NCBI RefSeq assembly: GCF_022965805.1
Contig: NC_133118.1
Span: forward strand, 6,975,057-7,039,056
Source: Primulina eburnea
Lineage: Eukaryota; Streptophyta; Magnoliopsida; Lamiales; Gesneriaceae
DNA length: 64,000 bases
Direction of reading: 5' to 3'
Shown here: positions 31,559-41,937 of the stretch, one piece after another
How the letters are laid out: the number at the start of each line of letters is the position of its first letter
How positions within the stretch are numbered: position 1 is the stretch's first letter
Program-made: the position numbers and the translations under genes
The notes under the pieces: model-generated
Seen by the model: only the letters and a program-made list of their open reading frames with translations
Databases searched by the model: none
Told to the model about the DNA's origin: nothing

Positions 31559-32817
31559 ATTGCCGCGCTAAAGCCCCTGGAACCGAGCTACAAAATCTGT
31601 GCGTGTGCCCTTCCTCTCCCAAGACTCCTAGTGACCCTAGGACTCCTCTAGCCGCCTAACCACTGACCACCCACGACCCTTACCGACCCTAGACCATGCC
31701 CAGACCATACCCATACCAGCCCAAGCCCCTGGAACTCACGCACGATACACTGAATTCGGAAGACAGCCTGTGCGCGAGTTGCTTTCCCTATCCCATGCTT
31801 TGCTCGAGCCAACCGCTAGCCCAGCCGCTCCAGCCCTTGGCCCGACCCCTGCCCATGACCCTTAGACTCTATAGGACCTACCTTAGCCACCCAGCCCCCA
31901 GCAGCGAGCCCCCCTTGGCTGCTGTCAATTCCCCAGCGTGAGAGGAGGCTTGGGGGAGAGTACTAGCTTTCGTGGACTCTTCCCCAGCCTGAACCACGAG
32001 CCCTAGCCCTCCTAGGACTCTACCTAGGACCTAACCATGACCCCTAGGACCCAGCCTCCACACATGGTCGAGCCCCAAGACACCATGCAAAAGGAACGAG
32101 GCACTTGAACCACCACAAGTACACAAAGCTCCAAACTCACGGTTTCTTTTGTTTAAAAAAAATCCTACTGTTTCATCCTTGTTTTCTAATTTATTTATCA
32201 TGTTTTGATCATATTCCAATCATCTATCATCCTACCTTGGCAGCGTATCGTTGGATTAAAAAGCGTTTTTTATAAAAACGTAAAAATGTCGTATAAACGT
32301 TCTACCGTAAAAATTATCGAATACCTATTTTTTTCATACATAAACAATTAAATCATGCATAATATGATTTGTATGATGTTAAAAGAGTTTAGGAAACGTG
32401 CCTTTACGTTTATAACGCTCGATTATTCGATCTTCGGCGAGGGTCCGACGTTGGACGACCGGACGACGAAGAACACTAGCTTTTCTTTTCCTCCAATTTT
32501 CGAAATTATTGTGAAGTGTGTGAGGATATATCGACTGAAAGGAGGCTGAATTGTGAGGGTTTCAAAGCCTTGGTAGCTTATTTATAATTAATTTGCAAGA
32601 TAAATGGGCTTTGGTTTTGGGCTTGCAACTTAAGGATAATTGGGCCTACTTAAATTAATTAAATTGAGCCCAATAACCCTTAATTAATTAAATAATAAAA
32701 GTTTCTAAAAATTAGTTTCCATAAAATAATATTTTTGATATTTTAAAATTCCTTGTTTGCCCAAAACCGGCTTCTCGGGAAAAATCGAGCTCGACTCGTA
32801 AAATAAATTCGAACTCA
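31559..32817 (-). other. LTR-like or leader segment, minus strand, no gene
   Basis: On the minus strand there is an AT-rich upstream part, a TATA-like TATAAATA (32581-32588), then a leader beginning with CTTTGAAACCCTCACAATTC. The far end (31600-32050) is rich in CCTAG-type and CTAGGACC motifs. No protein match is recognised. It resembles the U3-R-U5 plan of an LTR transcribed leftward. Confidence 0.4.
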
Positions 32818-33216
32818 TGTGAGGCCCGGGGCCGAAGAGGGCGGGGGGTGATCGCCAGTGCCATGAGGTTGCACGGACAATGAGCGGCTTCTGGCAGGCT
32901 TCTAGGTGGAGGGAACATGAATGAACCGATCCCACACCAGAATGAGAGGGATTCCGAGACTGTTCAATGTAATGGACTGTTCAGTTGAAGAGGGCTTAAA
33001 AGATTTGATATGTACTACTCATACCACGAAGGTGCATCTTCTTTTCGGTAGCTCATCATATAAGAGCTCCAAAGTTAAGCGTGCTTGACTTGGGGCAATT
33101 TTGGGATGGGTGACCTCCTGAGAAGTTTCTTAGGATGCGTGTGAGTGAGGACATAAGCACGCTGGAAAGACCTGTCTTGGTACAGTGAGGACAGTCGTCG
33201 AATCTGGGGCGTTACA
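32818..33216 (+). repeat. Complete 3' LTR carrying 5S-like gene
   Basis: TG...CA, 399 bp, followed by AGTTA. See the 5S-like ncRNA within it. Confidence 0.85.
33018..33139 (+). ncRNA. 5S rRNA-like sequence inside the LTR
   Basis: Contains the internal Pol III control elements of plant 5S genes: box A (AAGTTAAGCGTGCTTG, 33072-33087) and box C (GGATGGGTGACCTCCTG, 33104-33120), in the right order and spacing, after a CATACCA start. The 5' third is diverged and a T-rich insertion replaces part of the loop. It probably serves as a Pol III promoter of the element and is not a ribosomal RNA gene. Confidence 0.8.
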
Positions 33217-33221
33217 AGTTA

Positions 33222-34172
33222 GGTGCATCATTTATGATTTAGTCAGTTTCAGATCAATACAAGCTTACCTAAGTGGATTTCAGCTATGCAAAACGATACA
33301 AAAGCTATTGTACGATCAAGGTGCAATAATGGACGTTTCAACAACACTTAAAGACAAAAATTTCCAGCATAGACGTCGGAAAATTCGAGACACGGATCTC
33401 AAAAAACGCATTCAAGCTGCAACAGATACAATTATTAAGTCTCACTGTACAATCAGTTTCCCGCCTATAAATTGAATATCATTGAAGACCAATATACAAC
33501 AAGTGTGTGAAGATTCAGAGAAAAAAAGGCACGCATATTGCATATCAACTTACAAGAAGCAATCATTCCAGAGGGAACACTTCATCGTGTTATCAGCTTA
33601 TATTAGAAGCATAATTCCCTCAGTGTGTAAAAACACTTTCATGTTGTAATCAGAGATCAGTTCTAACGCGCACACACACCACCACTCAAAAATAGTCTTG
33701 CACAAAGACATTAAACTTGTGTATGTAGTCTTTGACACATAGACATTAAACAAGTGTTGACTGGAAGGTGCTACCTTTAATCTAGTTTAGGAGTTTAGTT
33801 AGGCAGTTGGTTAAGTCCTAAGCTGAGTGAGTTTGTACAAATCAATTGTATAAATCAAAGTCTTCTAGTGGATTCTACCCGAGGTGGTAGAAGGGGTGAC
33901 ATAGGAGCAGTTGAAGTCTCCGAACATCCATAAACATATCTTGTGTATTTAATTATTTAACTATTGTTTTCAAACTGATTTGATCAGTTAGAGCATCCGT
34001 CAGTTCAGTTTTCACCATAAATGAACTGATATATGTCACAACTGATTCCTTTATTTTCAGTTATTCAGTTACACATGATATAAAATATATCAGTGTTTCT
34101 TAATGAATGATTCTTCGAGTGTTTTCCGCTGGATTTCATATCAAACTCTATTTAATTCATCGGTGTAAACAT
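33222..34172 (+). repeat. Ty1/copia (SIRE-like) LTR fragment
   Basis: Non-coding DNA with a TATA box (CCTATAAATTG, near 33462), stretches such as GTGACATAGGAGCAGTTGAAGT and CTCCGAACATCCATAAA, and a long pyrimidine-rich end. These parallel the LTR at 46980-47060 (GGTGACATACGAG, CTCCGAATATCCATAAA), so both are LTRs of one copia group. No internal copia sequence adjoins, so it is a solo or partial LTR. The Athila-type element was inserted at 34172. Confidence 0.6.
34168..34172. repeat. Target site duplication AACAT (left) of the Athila-type element
   Basis: AACAT precedes the 5' LTR and recurs at 45405-45409 after the 3' LTR. Confidence 0.92.
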
Positions 34173-35558
34173 TGATAAACATAAAAATTGTACATTAATT
34201 AAATGTTTTATAATATAAATATATAGTTTTTGTTTTATTAAATTTTTAAATATTATATGTTTTATAATAAATTGTATAAAATATAAGTTGTTGTGTAATT
34301 ATAAGTTTTTACTATTTTTACAGGTTCGATAAAACAAGAATAACCTTGGCGTTGCAAATGGGATTAAGATGATTCTTGGACCTGTAGAAAGTTGATGTTA
34401 ATATCTACAATATTGGTGGCAAGCATGAGATAAAAATCCTCTCACAATTGGGATCAAATTAAGCAACAATTAAAGTTACCGAAGGAGTGGCAGTTTTACC
34501 ATGCTCTAGTATTTTGACCATATCTCTCAAACTACTTGGTCAAATATTCTGAAAAAAATACCACAACTAGACAACTCAATTATCCACATGTTTCATTTTA
34601 TGTGAAGAAGAAAATTCGGAGAAGATGCTTGTCAAAAGTGATGTGCAATATAATATTAATTTCTTGGAACACCAATGAAGACTTATGTGTAAAAAATAAT
34701 ATTTTATTTATGGTTGTCTCCCCAAATTTGGCTATAAATAGGGGTGCATTGTAATGTATTGAGATATCCCTCATTCTATGAACAAATCTTTGAGTTCATA
34801 ATATTTCTCTCTATATTTTTCTTTTATTTCTTCATTTAAATATAATTAGCATGTTAATTTCATATTCAAAGTTTTACACTTTGAATAATGAATAGCTAAC
34901 TTCCTAAAGTTGAGATGATAAGGTGAAGCTCTTGGCATGATAATAAGGTTATTATAAGGTAAGAATCTATGTTTTATATTATTTAATCATTATTTATTGT
35001 TTATGTTATATTTATTTCTTTAAGCATTTTTATACCCTACTTATAAGTGGGAGTTTTGATTTATTGTTGCTATATGTTACACTAAATTCTTGGAACCATT
35101 TAAATGTTAGTTTGGTTTTACCAACCATTTAAAGTGGGAACCTTGATTTAGTGTTTACAAATATATATAGCACAATAAATACTTGACCACATTTATAAGT
35201 TTTGATATATATTATGTACTTATAAGATTATAATTTATAACATAATATAAATATGATTATTTAATATATTGGAACCATTTTATTAAGTGGATTTCAATAT
35301 TGTTCGTTAATGTTAACTTTATTAAAATACCAAGAGTGGATCCTTTAATCTCAACTACTTAAATTTAAATTTGAACAATTAAAATTTACCCATTAAAGAT
35401 TCAATTAAAATTAAAAAGAAACAAAATCAAAAACAAAAAGACATTGTAGTGGACTTGTAATTACCTTAGCTTCCCTGTGGATACGATATTCGGACTCACC
35501 GAATTATACTACTTGTGGACAACCTGCTCTTGGGAGTGCAACAATCAAAGTCGCAACA
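34173..35558 (+). repeat. 5' LTR of the Athila-type element (1,386 bp)
   Basis: TGATAAACATAAAAATTG...GTCGCAACA. It matches 43835-45404 almost base for base except that the 92-bp unit near 35091-35170 is present once here and three times there. Confidence 0.95.
34733..34741 (+). promoter_or_regulatory. TATA box in the Athila-type 5' LTR
   Basis: TATAAATAG in the context TTTGGCTATAAATAGGGGTG, a strong plant core promoter sequence. The start of the genomic RNA is expected about 30 bases downstream. The 3' LTR copy is at 44395-44403. Confidence 0.8.
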
Positions 35559-35564
35559 AGTTTT

Positions 35565-35582
35565 TGGCGCCGTTGCCGGGGA
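35565..35582 (+). other. Primer-binding site (tRNA-Asp)
   Basis: TGGCGCCGTTGCCGGGGA begins six bases after the 5' LTR and is complementary to the 3' end of plant Asp-tRNA, the usual primer of Athila elements. Confidence 0.92.
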
Positions 35583-35751
35583 AGTATAATTTAATTTCAA
35601 GTCTATTTAATATTGTTTAAAGTTTATTTTTCTTTTTATTGCTTTTGTGTGTTTTTTTTTTTTTTTCTTTTTGTTTTGCATTTGCATGAGCATTTGGTCA
35701 CGTACACTTAGTGGTCGACTCATTCGAAATAACCCTTTATTTTTACAAAAC

Positions 35752-38700
35752 ATGGCGGAAGAACCCATCCAAGAAAATGAAGATGAAATTCAATCTCAAC
35801 ATGATCATGATAGACGAAGAACACTTAGAGATCACATGAATCCTACACGTACTAGTGCACCTTCATGTCTAGTTTTTCCCCCTGATGCATCTCATTTCAA
35901 TTTTAAGCCTGGTATTATCCAACTTTTACCCAACTTTCATGGCTTAGATTCTGAAAATCCATACATGCATTTACGAGAGTTTGAAGAAGTGTGCAACACA
36001 TATAATGATCTAAATTGTAGCATGAACACCATTCGCCTTAAGCTTTTTCCTTTTTCTTTAAAAGATAAAGCTAAAACTTGGCTACAAAATCTTAGATCGG
36101 GATCCATTCGAACTTGGGATGAATTGCAACAACAATTTTTGAAAAAGTTTTTTCCATCTCATAGAACAAATTCTTTCAAAAGGCAAATCATCACTTTCAC
36201 TCAAAAACAAGGAGAAACTTTTTATCAGTGTTGGGATAGATACAAAGAATTGCTTAATCTTTGTCCACATCATGGTTTTGAAATTTGGAGAGTTGTTTCT
36301 CAATTTTATGAAGGCTTAACACCTAAAGATAGGCAAATGGTTGAATTTATGTGTAATGGAACATTTGAAGATAAAGATCCGAACGAGGCAATTGAGTATC
36401 TCGATTCATTAGCTGAAAATGCTCAAAATTGGGACACTATAGGTACAATCGAACCATCAAACAAGATTCAATCTCCTACATCTGGTGGAGGTATGTACAC
36501 TCTCAAAGATGAACATGATCTTCAAGCTAGATTTACCTCTTTGGCAAGAAAAGTTGAGGCACTTGAATTGAAAAAGAATGGTCAATTAAAATCTGTTCAA
36601 GAAATTGTGTGTCACATCTGTGATACAAGTGATCATTTTACAAAAGATTGTCCCACTTTGCCCTCTTTTAAAGAATGTCTCCATGAGCAAGCCAATGTTT
36701 TGAACAATTTCAAAAGGCCAAATTTTGAACCATTTTCTCAAAATTACAATCCAGGTTGGCGAAATCATCCAAATTTTAGTTGGAGGAATGATAATGCTGC
36801 ACAATTTCCGCAACCACATTTTCAAAATCAACAAAATTTTCAAAATTATGCACCTTATGTTCCTCCGCCGAAAAGAAATTTGGAAGATACATTGAATTCT
36901 TTCATTGCAAAGCAAGAGTCTATCAATACTCAAACTGCTCAAACCATGACAGACTTGAAAGATACTCTTGCTAAATTTGCATCTGCACTTAATGTTCATG
37001 AAAAAGGTAAATTTCCTTCACAACCTCTGCCTAATCCCAAGGATCATCATACACAAATTGGAACTTCTGGAACTCAACCGATGGATCAGGTAAAATCTGT
37101 TATTACCCTTCGAAGTGGTAAGGTTGTGGAAAAATCCATTCTTGAACCTTGTGAAGATGATGATAAATCAACTCCAAAGGGTAAGGAAGTGGAACCCATA
37201 ACTTGCGAAGAGGAGGTTCAACAGACAGTGTCACCACCATTCCCTCATGCATTGAAAAATACAAAAAAATCAAATTTGAATTCTGATATATATGATATTT
37301 TTAAACAAGTAAAAGTTAATATTCCTTTATTAGATGCAATAAAACAGGTACCATCATATGCCAAATTTTTGAAAGACTTGTGCACTGTGAAAAGAAAATT
37401 GAATGTGAAAAAGAAAGCATTTTTAGCCGAACAAGTAAGTGCAATCATTCAAAATAATAATGCTTTGAAATACAAAGACCCTGGTTGTCCTACTATTTCG
37501 TGTATTATTGGAGAACGAAAGATTAAAAAAGCCTTGCTTGACCTTGGAGCTAGTGTGAATTTACTTCCATATTCAGTTTATCAAGAACTCAATCTAGGCG
37601 AGTTAAAACCTACTTCGGTAACACTTTTACTTGCTGATAGATCTGTTAAAGTGCCAAGAGGTATGGTAGAAGACGTGTTGGTCCAAGTTGATAACTTTGT
37701 ATATCCTGTCGATTTCATAGTTTTAGATACACAACCTATTGAAGCTTGTAATGCAATTCCTGTAATTTTAGGTCGTCCATTTTTAGCAACTTCTAATGCT
37801 CTTATAAATTGCAGGAATGGAATAATGAAGTTGTCATTTGGTAACATGACCTTGGAGCTCAATGTTTTTAATCTTTGTAAGCAACCACATGACAAAGGAG
37901 ATGAAAGTGAAGATGAAAATCTTATTGAAACTCTTGTGGAAGAAAACATTCAAGAAGGGAGTACTCGTGATCAATTAGATATTTGTTCAATTGAAACTGT
38001 TAAAGAAAATATTGAAATTGATCTTGACGATTTTTTCAGGTATCACTCGTTACCAGGATCAGAGAAAGAATTTGATGAAAAATATGAGAACAAAGACGAA
38101 CCACCAGTATTGGAGTTAAAACCCTTGCCAGAAGAATTGAAGTATGCATTTCTTGGAGAAGATGAAACATATCCGGTGGTAATTTCTTCCAAACTCTCAA
38201 GTAATCAAGAAGGTAAATTAGTTGATATGCTTAAAAGACATAAAAATGCAATTGGTTGGACACTAAAAGATCTTAAGGGCATTAATCCACTAATTTGCAC
38301 ACACAAAATTCACTTAGAAGAAAATGCAAAAACATCTCAACAACCACAAAGGAGATTAAATCCACACATGAAAGATGTTGTGAAAACTGAAGTTCTCAAA
38401 CTACTTGATGTTGGAATTATCTACCCTATTTCTGATAGTAAGTGGGTAAGCCCAACACAAGTAGTTCCAAAAAAATCTGGCATCACAGTGATAAAAAATG
38501 AAAAAGGTGAATTGTTAACAAGTCGAGTCCCATCTAGTTGGCGGATGTGTATTGATTATAGAAAATTAAATGACGCCACTAGAAAAGATCATTTTCCATT
38601 ACCATTTTTGGATCAAATTTTAGAAAGAGTAGCAGGTCATCCCTACTACTGTTTTCTTGACGGATATTCAGGCTATTATCAAATTCCCATTGCACTCGAA

Positions 38701-40998
38701 GATCAAGAAAAAACTACATTCACATGTCCTTTTGGAACATTTGCATTCAGAAGGATGCCATTTGGTTTATGCAATCCCCCAGCAACATTTCAAAGATGTA
38801 TGCTAAGCATTTTCTGCGACATGGTTGAAAATTGTTTGGAAATTTTTATGGATGATTTAACTGTTTTTGGGAATACATTTGATAATTGTCTTGAAAATTT
38901 GGAAAAAGTTTTAAAAAGATGCGAGGAAAAAGGTCTTATTTTAAATTGGGAAAAATGTCATTACATGATTACTTCTGGAATTGTTTTGGGACATGTCGTG
39001 TCATCTCATGGAATTGAAGTCGATAAAGCAAAAGTTGATGTCATTGCCAATTTACCCCCTCCAAAAACCATTAAAGAAATTCGCTCATTTTTGGGACATG
39101 CTGGATTTTATAGGAGGTTTATAAAGGACTTTAGTTTAATCTCTAAACCCATTTGTAACCTCTTAACAAAAGACAGTGCATTTGAGTGGACTCAAGAATG
39201 TCAAAATGCTTTTGATAAAATCATTCTACATTTAACATCAGCTCCTATCATGCAACCTCCTGATTGGTCTTTACCATTTGAAATCATGTGCGATGCGAGT
39301 GATTATGCAGTCGGTGCAGTATTGGGTCAAAGAAGAAACGGTAAGCCTTATGTGATATATTATGCAAGTAGAACTTTAAACAATGCTCAAATGAATTACT
39401 CCACAACTGAAAAAGAGCTACTTGCTGTAATATTTGCATTAGATAAATTTCGTTCTTATTTGATTGGATCAACAACTATCGTGTTTACTGATCATTCTGC
39501 TATTAGATATTTGTTGACCAAACAGGATGCAAAGCCACGACTGATACGATGGATTTTGTTGCTCCAAGAATTTGACATTGTAATCAAAGATAAAAAAGGA
39601 ACCGAGAATGTCGTAGCCGATCATTTATCGAGACTAGTAACAGGATCATCTTTTGAAATGACACCAATTAACGATAATTTTCCTGATGAACATCTATTTT
39701 CAGTTACTACTACACCTTGGTTTGCTAACATAGTAAATTTTCTTGTGACAGGAAAAATGCCACCGCAATGGAGTTCCCAAGATAAAAGAAAATTTTTGAA
39801 TGAGGTAAAAAACTTTTATTGGGATGATCCGTATCTGTTCAAGTATTGTCCGGATCAAATTTTTCGACGTTGCATACCCGACAATGAGGTAAGTAGTGTC
39901 ATTAAATTTTGTCATTCAGAAGCATGCGGGGGACATTTTTCTTCAAAGAAAACAGCTGCAAAAATCTTGCAGTGTGGATTTTATTGGCCCACTTTGTTTA
40001 AAGACACCCACGAAATCTGCAAGATCTGTGAAAATTGTCAAAAATTGGGTGCGATTTCAAAAAGAAACATGATGCCTTTGAATCCTATCATTGAAATTGA
40101 AATATTTGATTGTTGGGGAATAGATTTTATGGGACCTTTTCCACCGTCGTTTGGATACTTGTATATTTTAGTTGCAGTTGATTATGTTTCCAAATGGATA
40201 GAGGCAATTCCATGTCGAACAAATGATCATAAAATCGTCATCAAATTTTTGAAAGAAAATATTTTTAGTAGATTCGGAATTCCTCGAGCTATGATAAGTG
40301 ATGGGGGAACTCACTTTGTTAATAAACCATTTGCTTCATTAATGAAAAAATATGGTATTACTCACAAAGTAACAACTCCTTATCATCCTCAAACAAATGG
40401 ACAAGTTGAATTAGCTAATAGGGAGATAAAGCAAATTTTGGAAAAAACTGTTAACTCAAATAGAAAAGACTGGTCTCTGCGACTTAATGATGCACTGTGG
40501 GCATATCGAAGAGCTTTTAAAACATCATTGAATATGTCTCCCTATAGGTTGGTTTATGGAAAACATTGTCATTTGCCTGTGGAATTGGAACATAAAGCTT
40601 ATTGGGCGATAAAAACTTTAAATTCAAGCATGGATGATGCCAACAAATTGCGTAAATTGCAACTTAATGAACTTGATGAACTCAGAAATGATGCGTATGA
40701 GAATTCAAGGATTTATAAAGCAAAAATCAAATCATTTCATGATAAAACAATTCTTAGAAAATCTTTTGAGATTGGTAAAAAAGTTTTGCTTTATAATTCT
40801 CGACTTCACATATTCCCAGGAAAATTACGATCAAGATGGACAGGCCCATATGTTATAAAGCATGTGTATCCTTATGGAGCTGTGGATATTGAAAATCCTA
40901 AAAATGGTGATGTTTTTAAAGTGAATGGACAAAGGCTTAAACCATTTTTGGAAAATGAAATCTTTCAAGAAGAGTTTATTTCCCTTTCTGATCCTTGA
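35752..40998 (+). CDS. Intact gag-pol polyprotein (Athila-type)
   Basis: A single 1,748-residue frame from [11 protein letters not shown] chose this Met over the upstream one at 35647, which opens into a poly-T stretch. Domain order: capsid (about 50-230, [20 protein letters not shown]); CCHC knuckle [14 protein letters not shown] (about 287-300); aspartic protease with [12 protein letters not shown] (Asp near 596); RT with [19 protein letters not shown] and FMDDL (about 1034); RNase H with [10 protein letters not shown] (about 1181); integrase with an HHCC finger (about 1387-1430) and a DDE core, Asp in GIDFMGPFP (about 1458), Asp in ISDGGTHF, Glu in GQVELANRE, the last two exactly 35 residues apart. 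It ends in a GPY-type domain without a chromodomain. It would make the capsid and all enzymes for copying and integration. Wording around [14 protein letters not shown] and WSSQDKRKF is Athila-like. No stop or frameshift is seen. Confidence 0.97.
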   Translation: MAEEPIQENEDEIQSQHDHDRRRTLRDHMNPTRTSAPSCLVFPPDASHFNFKPGIIQLLPNFHGLDSENPYMHLREFEEVCNTYNDLNCSMNTIRLKLFPFSLKDKAKTWLQNLRSGSIRTWDELQQQFLKKFFPSHRTNSFKRQIITFTQKQGETFYQCWDRYKELLNLCPHHGFEIWRVVSQFYEGLTPKDRQMVEFMCNGTFEDKDPNEAIEYLDSLAENAQNWDTIGTIEPSNKIQSPTSGGGMYTLKDEHDLQARFTSLARKVEALELKKNGQLKSVQEIVCHICDTSDHFTKDCPTLPSFKECLHEQANVLNNFKRPNFEPFSQNYNPGWRNHPNFSWRNDNAAQFPQPHFQNQQNFQNYAPYVPPPKRNLEDTLNSFIAKQESINTQTAQTMTDLKDTLAKFASALNVHEKGKFPSQPLPNPKDHHTQIGTSGTQPMDQVKSVITLRSGKVVEKSILEPCEDDDKSTPKGKEVEPITCEEEVQQTVSPPFPHALKNTKKSNLNSDIYDIFKQVKVNIPLLDAIKQVPSYAKFLKDLCTVKRKLNVKKKAFLAEQVSAIIQNNNALKYKDPGCPTISCIIGERKIKKALLDLGASVNLLPYSVYQELNLGELKPTSVTLLLADRSVKVPRGMVEDVLVQVDNFVYPVDFIVLDTQPIEACNAIPVILGRPFLATSNALINCRNGIMKLSFGNMTLELNVFNLCKQPHDKGDESEDENLIETLVEENIQEGSTRDQLDICSIETVKENIEIDLDDFFRYHSLPGSEKEFDEKYENKDEPPVLELKPLPEELKYAFLGEDETYPVVISSKLSSNQEGKLVDMLKRHKNAIGWTLKDLKGINPLICTHKIHLEENAKTSQQPQRRLNPHMKDVVKTEVLKLLDVGIIYPISDSKWVSPTQVVPKKSGITVIKNEKGELLTSRVPSSWRMCIDYRKLNDATRKDHFPLPFLDQILERVAGHPYYCFLDGYSGYYQIPIALEDQEKTTFTCPFGTFAFRRMPFGLCNPPATFQRCMLSIFCDMVENCLEIFMDDLTVFGNTFDNCLENLEKVLKRCEEKGLILNWEKCHYMITSGIVLGHVVSSHGIEVDKAKVDVIANLPPPKTIKEIRSFLGHAGFYRRFIKDFSLISKPICNLLTKDSAFEWTQECQNAFDKIILHLTSAPIMQPPDWSLPFEIMCDASDYAVGAVLGQRRNGKPYVIYYASRTLNNAQMNYSTTEKELLAVIFALDKFRSYLIGSTTIVFTDHSAIRYLLTKQDAKPRLIRWILLLQEFDIVIKDKKGTENVVADHLSRLVTGSSFEMTPINDNFPDEHLFSVTTTPWFANIVNFLVTGKMPPQWSSQDKRKFLNEVKNFYWDDPYLFKYCPDQIFRRCIPDNEVSSVIKFCHSEACGGHFSSKKTAAKILQCGFYWPTLFKDTHEICKICENCQKLGAISKRNMMPLNPIIEIEIFDCWGIDFMGPFPPSFGYLYILVAVDYVSKWIEAIPCRTNDHKIVIKFLKENIFSRFGIPRAMISDGGTHFVNKPFASLMKKYGITHKVTTPYHPQTNGQVELANREIKQILEKTVNSNRKDWSLRLNDALWAYRRAFKTSLNMSPYRLVYGKHCHLPVELEHKAYWAIKTLNSSMDDANKLRKLQLNELDELRNDAYENSRIYKAKIKSFHDKTILRKSFEIGKKVLLYNSRLHIFPGKLRSRWTGPYVIKHVYPYGAVDIENPKNGDVFKVNGQRLKPFLENEIFQEEFISLSDP

Positions 40999-41029
40999 TT
41001 TTTTTTTTGTGTTGCATTTGATTATTGTT

Positions 41030-41043
41030 TGTTTTTATTTCAG
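41030..41043 (+). promoter_or_regulatory. Possible splice acceptor upstream of accessory gene 1
   Basis: TTTTTATTTCAG follows directly after pol, 140 bases before the ATG at 41183. It could create a spliced mRNA for the first accessory gene, as with env-like genes of related elements. A seven-codon upstream frame (ATG at 41075) lies between. Confidence 0.4.
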
Positions 41044-41182
41044 GTTTTCTTAATCTTTTTATTTTCCCGGTTAAATGGCGGATAACGGTACTCCGTGACT
41101 CTCATAGTCGGTTAAATCAGTTTCCCACAATTGCTGATACAAAAATTTAAAAAAAAAAAAAATCATTTCTTTTCTTTTCAAA

Positions 41183-41728
41183 ATGGATGAAATTCTCTCA
41201 AAAATTTGTAAATATTTTCCCTCTGTTTCTGAAAATGTTCTAAGAAAAATTTATGCAGGAAGGTGTGAAAGATTGAGATTACTAATGCAAAAAAGAATTC
41301 CAGAAGATATTCGTCTTGTAATAGAAGCTAAGGTCCGATTAGGAGGAGAAGTTCAACAATCATTGCTTATTCGGTATTTGCCTGGATTAGGAAAAAGCAC
41401 TTATGCGAAAAAACGAAGGGCCAAAAGTTTAGGGGTTTGTCATAAGTGTGCAAGATGGACTTGTGACAAACGATGCAGATCTTTGGGATGTGTTTCCAAT
41501 AACAGAGAAGATAAAATTGATTTCATTAAGAATGGGCTGAGTAAGGAGTCTTTAGATAACATCTTATTGACTCTTGAGACGCATTCTAGTGGACATGTGC
41601 ATATTGAACTTCTCCGTTTATGGAAACAATTTCAAGATGAGCGTCATAGTCTTGGGAATCTGACTAAAAAAGACCCTGTTTGCCAATTTATAAGAAAATT
41701 GGATGGGAAGCATATCCTCGACTCATAG
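41183..41728 (+). CDS. Accessory gene 1: Cys-rich basic protein resembling carlavirus nucleic-acid-binding proteins
   Basis: A 181-residue intact frame. The centre (69-85) is a basic run, GKSTYAKKRRAKSLG, followed by a putative zinc finger C86-x2-C89-x8-C98-x4-C103 (with C94 inside), then a FIKNG element near 114-118. The basic SxYAxxRRA block just before a C-x2-C...C-x4-C finger and the later FI-x2-G are the layout of the Cys-rich nucleic-acid-binding proteins of carlaviruses and relatives, which affect silencing and host transcription. The N-terminal 65 residues are helical with Cys9 and Cys28. It occupies the env-like position after pol, 184 bases from the gag-pol stop, and has no signal peptide or membrane segment, so it is not an envelope protein. 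Base composition matches gag-pol. The viral relationship is inferred from motif layout only. Confidence 0.6.
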   Translation: MDEILSKICKYFPSVSENVLRKIYAGRCERLRLLMQKRIPEDIRLVIEAKVRLGGEVQQSLLIRYLPGLGKSTYAKKRRAKSLGVCHKCARWTCDKRCRSLGCVSNNREDKIDFIKNGLSKESLDNILLTLETHSSGHVHIELLRLWKQFQDERHSLGNLTKKDPVCQFIRKLDGKHILDS

Positions 41729-41900
41729 AAGGCGTTGAAGCCGTTTCTGGACGTAAAACCAGAGGAAAATTGTGAGCCACAATCACACTACTGTTTATAA
41801 GCATGTGTGTCATTATTTTTTTACTATTTATTCTGTTTAAAGCTGTGACCCATAGTTTTGTCATGATAACATATTACCCCTATAAAATCTCTCATCTTTC

Positions 41901-41915
41901 TTTCTACTTTCGCAG
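41901..41915 (+). promoter_or_regulatory. Probable splice acceptor before the LOG gene
   Basis: TTTCTACTTTCGCAG, preceded by more pyrimidines (CTCATCTTTC), is a good plant 3' splice site. Only 22 purine-rich bases without another ATG separate it from the LOG start at 41938, as expected for a spliced subgenomic mRNA. The donor is not identified. Confidence 0.6.
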
Positions 41916-41937
41916 AAAAAAAAAGGAAAGTAAAAAC

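Larger units (their letters stand above)
30887..33216 (+). mobile_element. Cassandra-like LTR element (5S rRNA sequence in LTRs), rearranged
   Basis: The right repeat (32818-33216, 399 bp, TGTGAGGCCC...GGGGCGTTACA) is complete and contains a 5S rRNA gene relative. The left repeat (30887-31171) matches its first 285 bases, then breaks into a 26-base G run. AGTTA flanks the pair. Non-coding elements with 5S in the LTRs are known in plants as Cassandra (TRIM class). The interior is unusually long (1.6 kb), lacks a visible primer-binding site or polypurine tract, and contains a foldback and another LTR-like segment. It is therefore rearranged or misassembled. Confidence 0.72.

Noticed and set aside
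31696..31941. Pro/Leu-rich plus-strand frame in the 5S-LTR element interior
   Set aside because: Composition reflects CCTAG-type repeats in a leader-like segment. No domain and no support for expression.
35647..35751. Upstream Met as the start of the Athila-type gag-pol
   Set aside because: The first 35 residues come from a poly-T stretch. The Met at 35752 begins a normal gag-like leader.
41183..41728. Accessory gene 1 as an envelope-like protein
   Set aside because: No signal peptide, transmembrane segment or coiled-coil heptads. It is basic with a zinc-finger pattern.
41803..41937. Upstream Met giving a 257-residue LOG with a hydrophobic N-terminus
   Set aside because: LOG enzymes are about 212 residues and soluble. 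The extra part precedes a good splice acceptor and looks non-coding.
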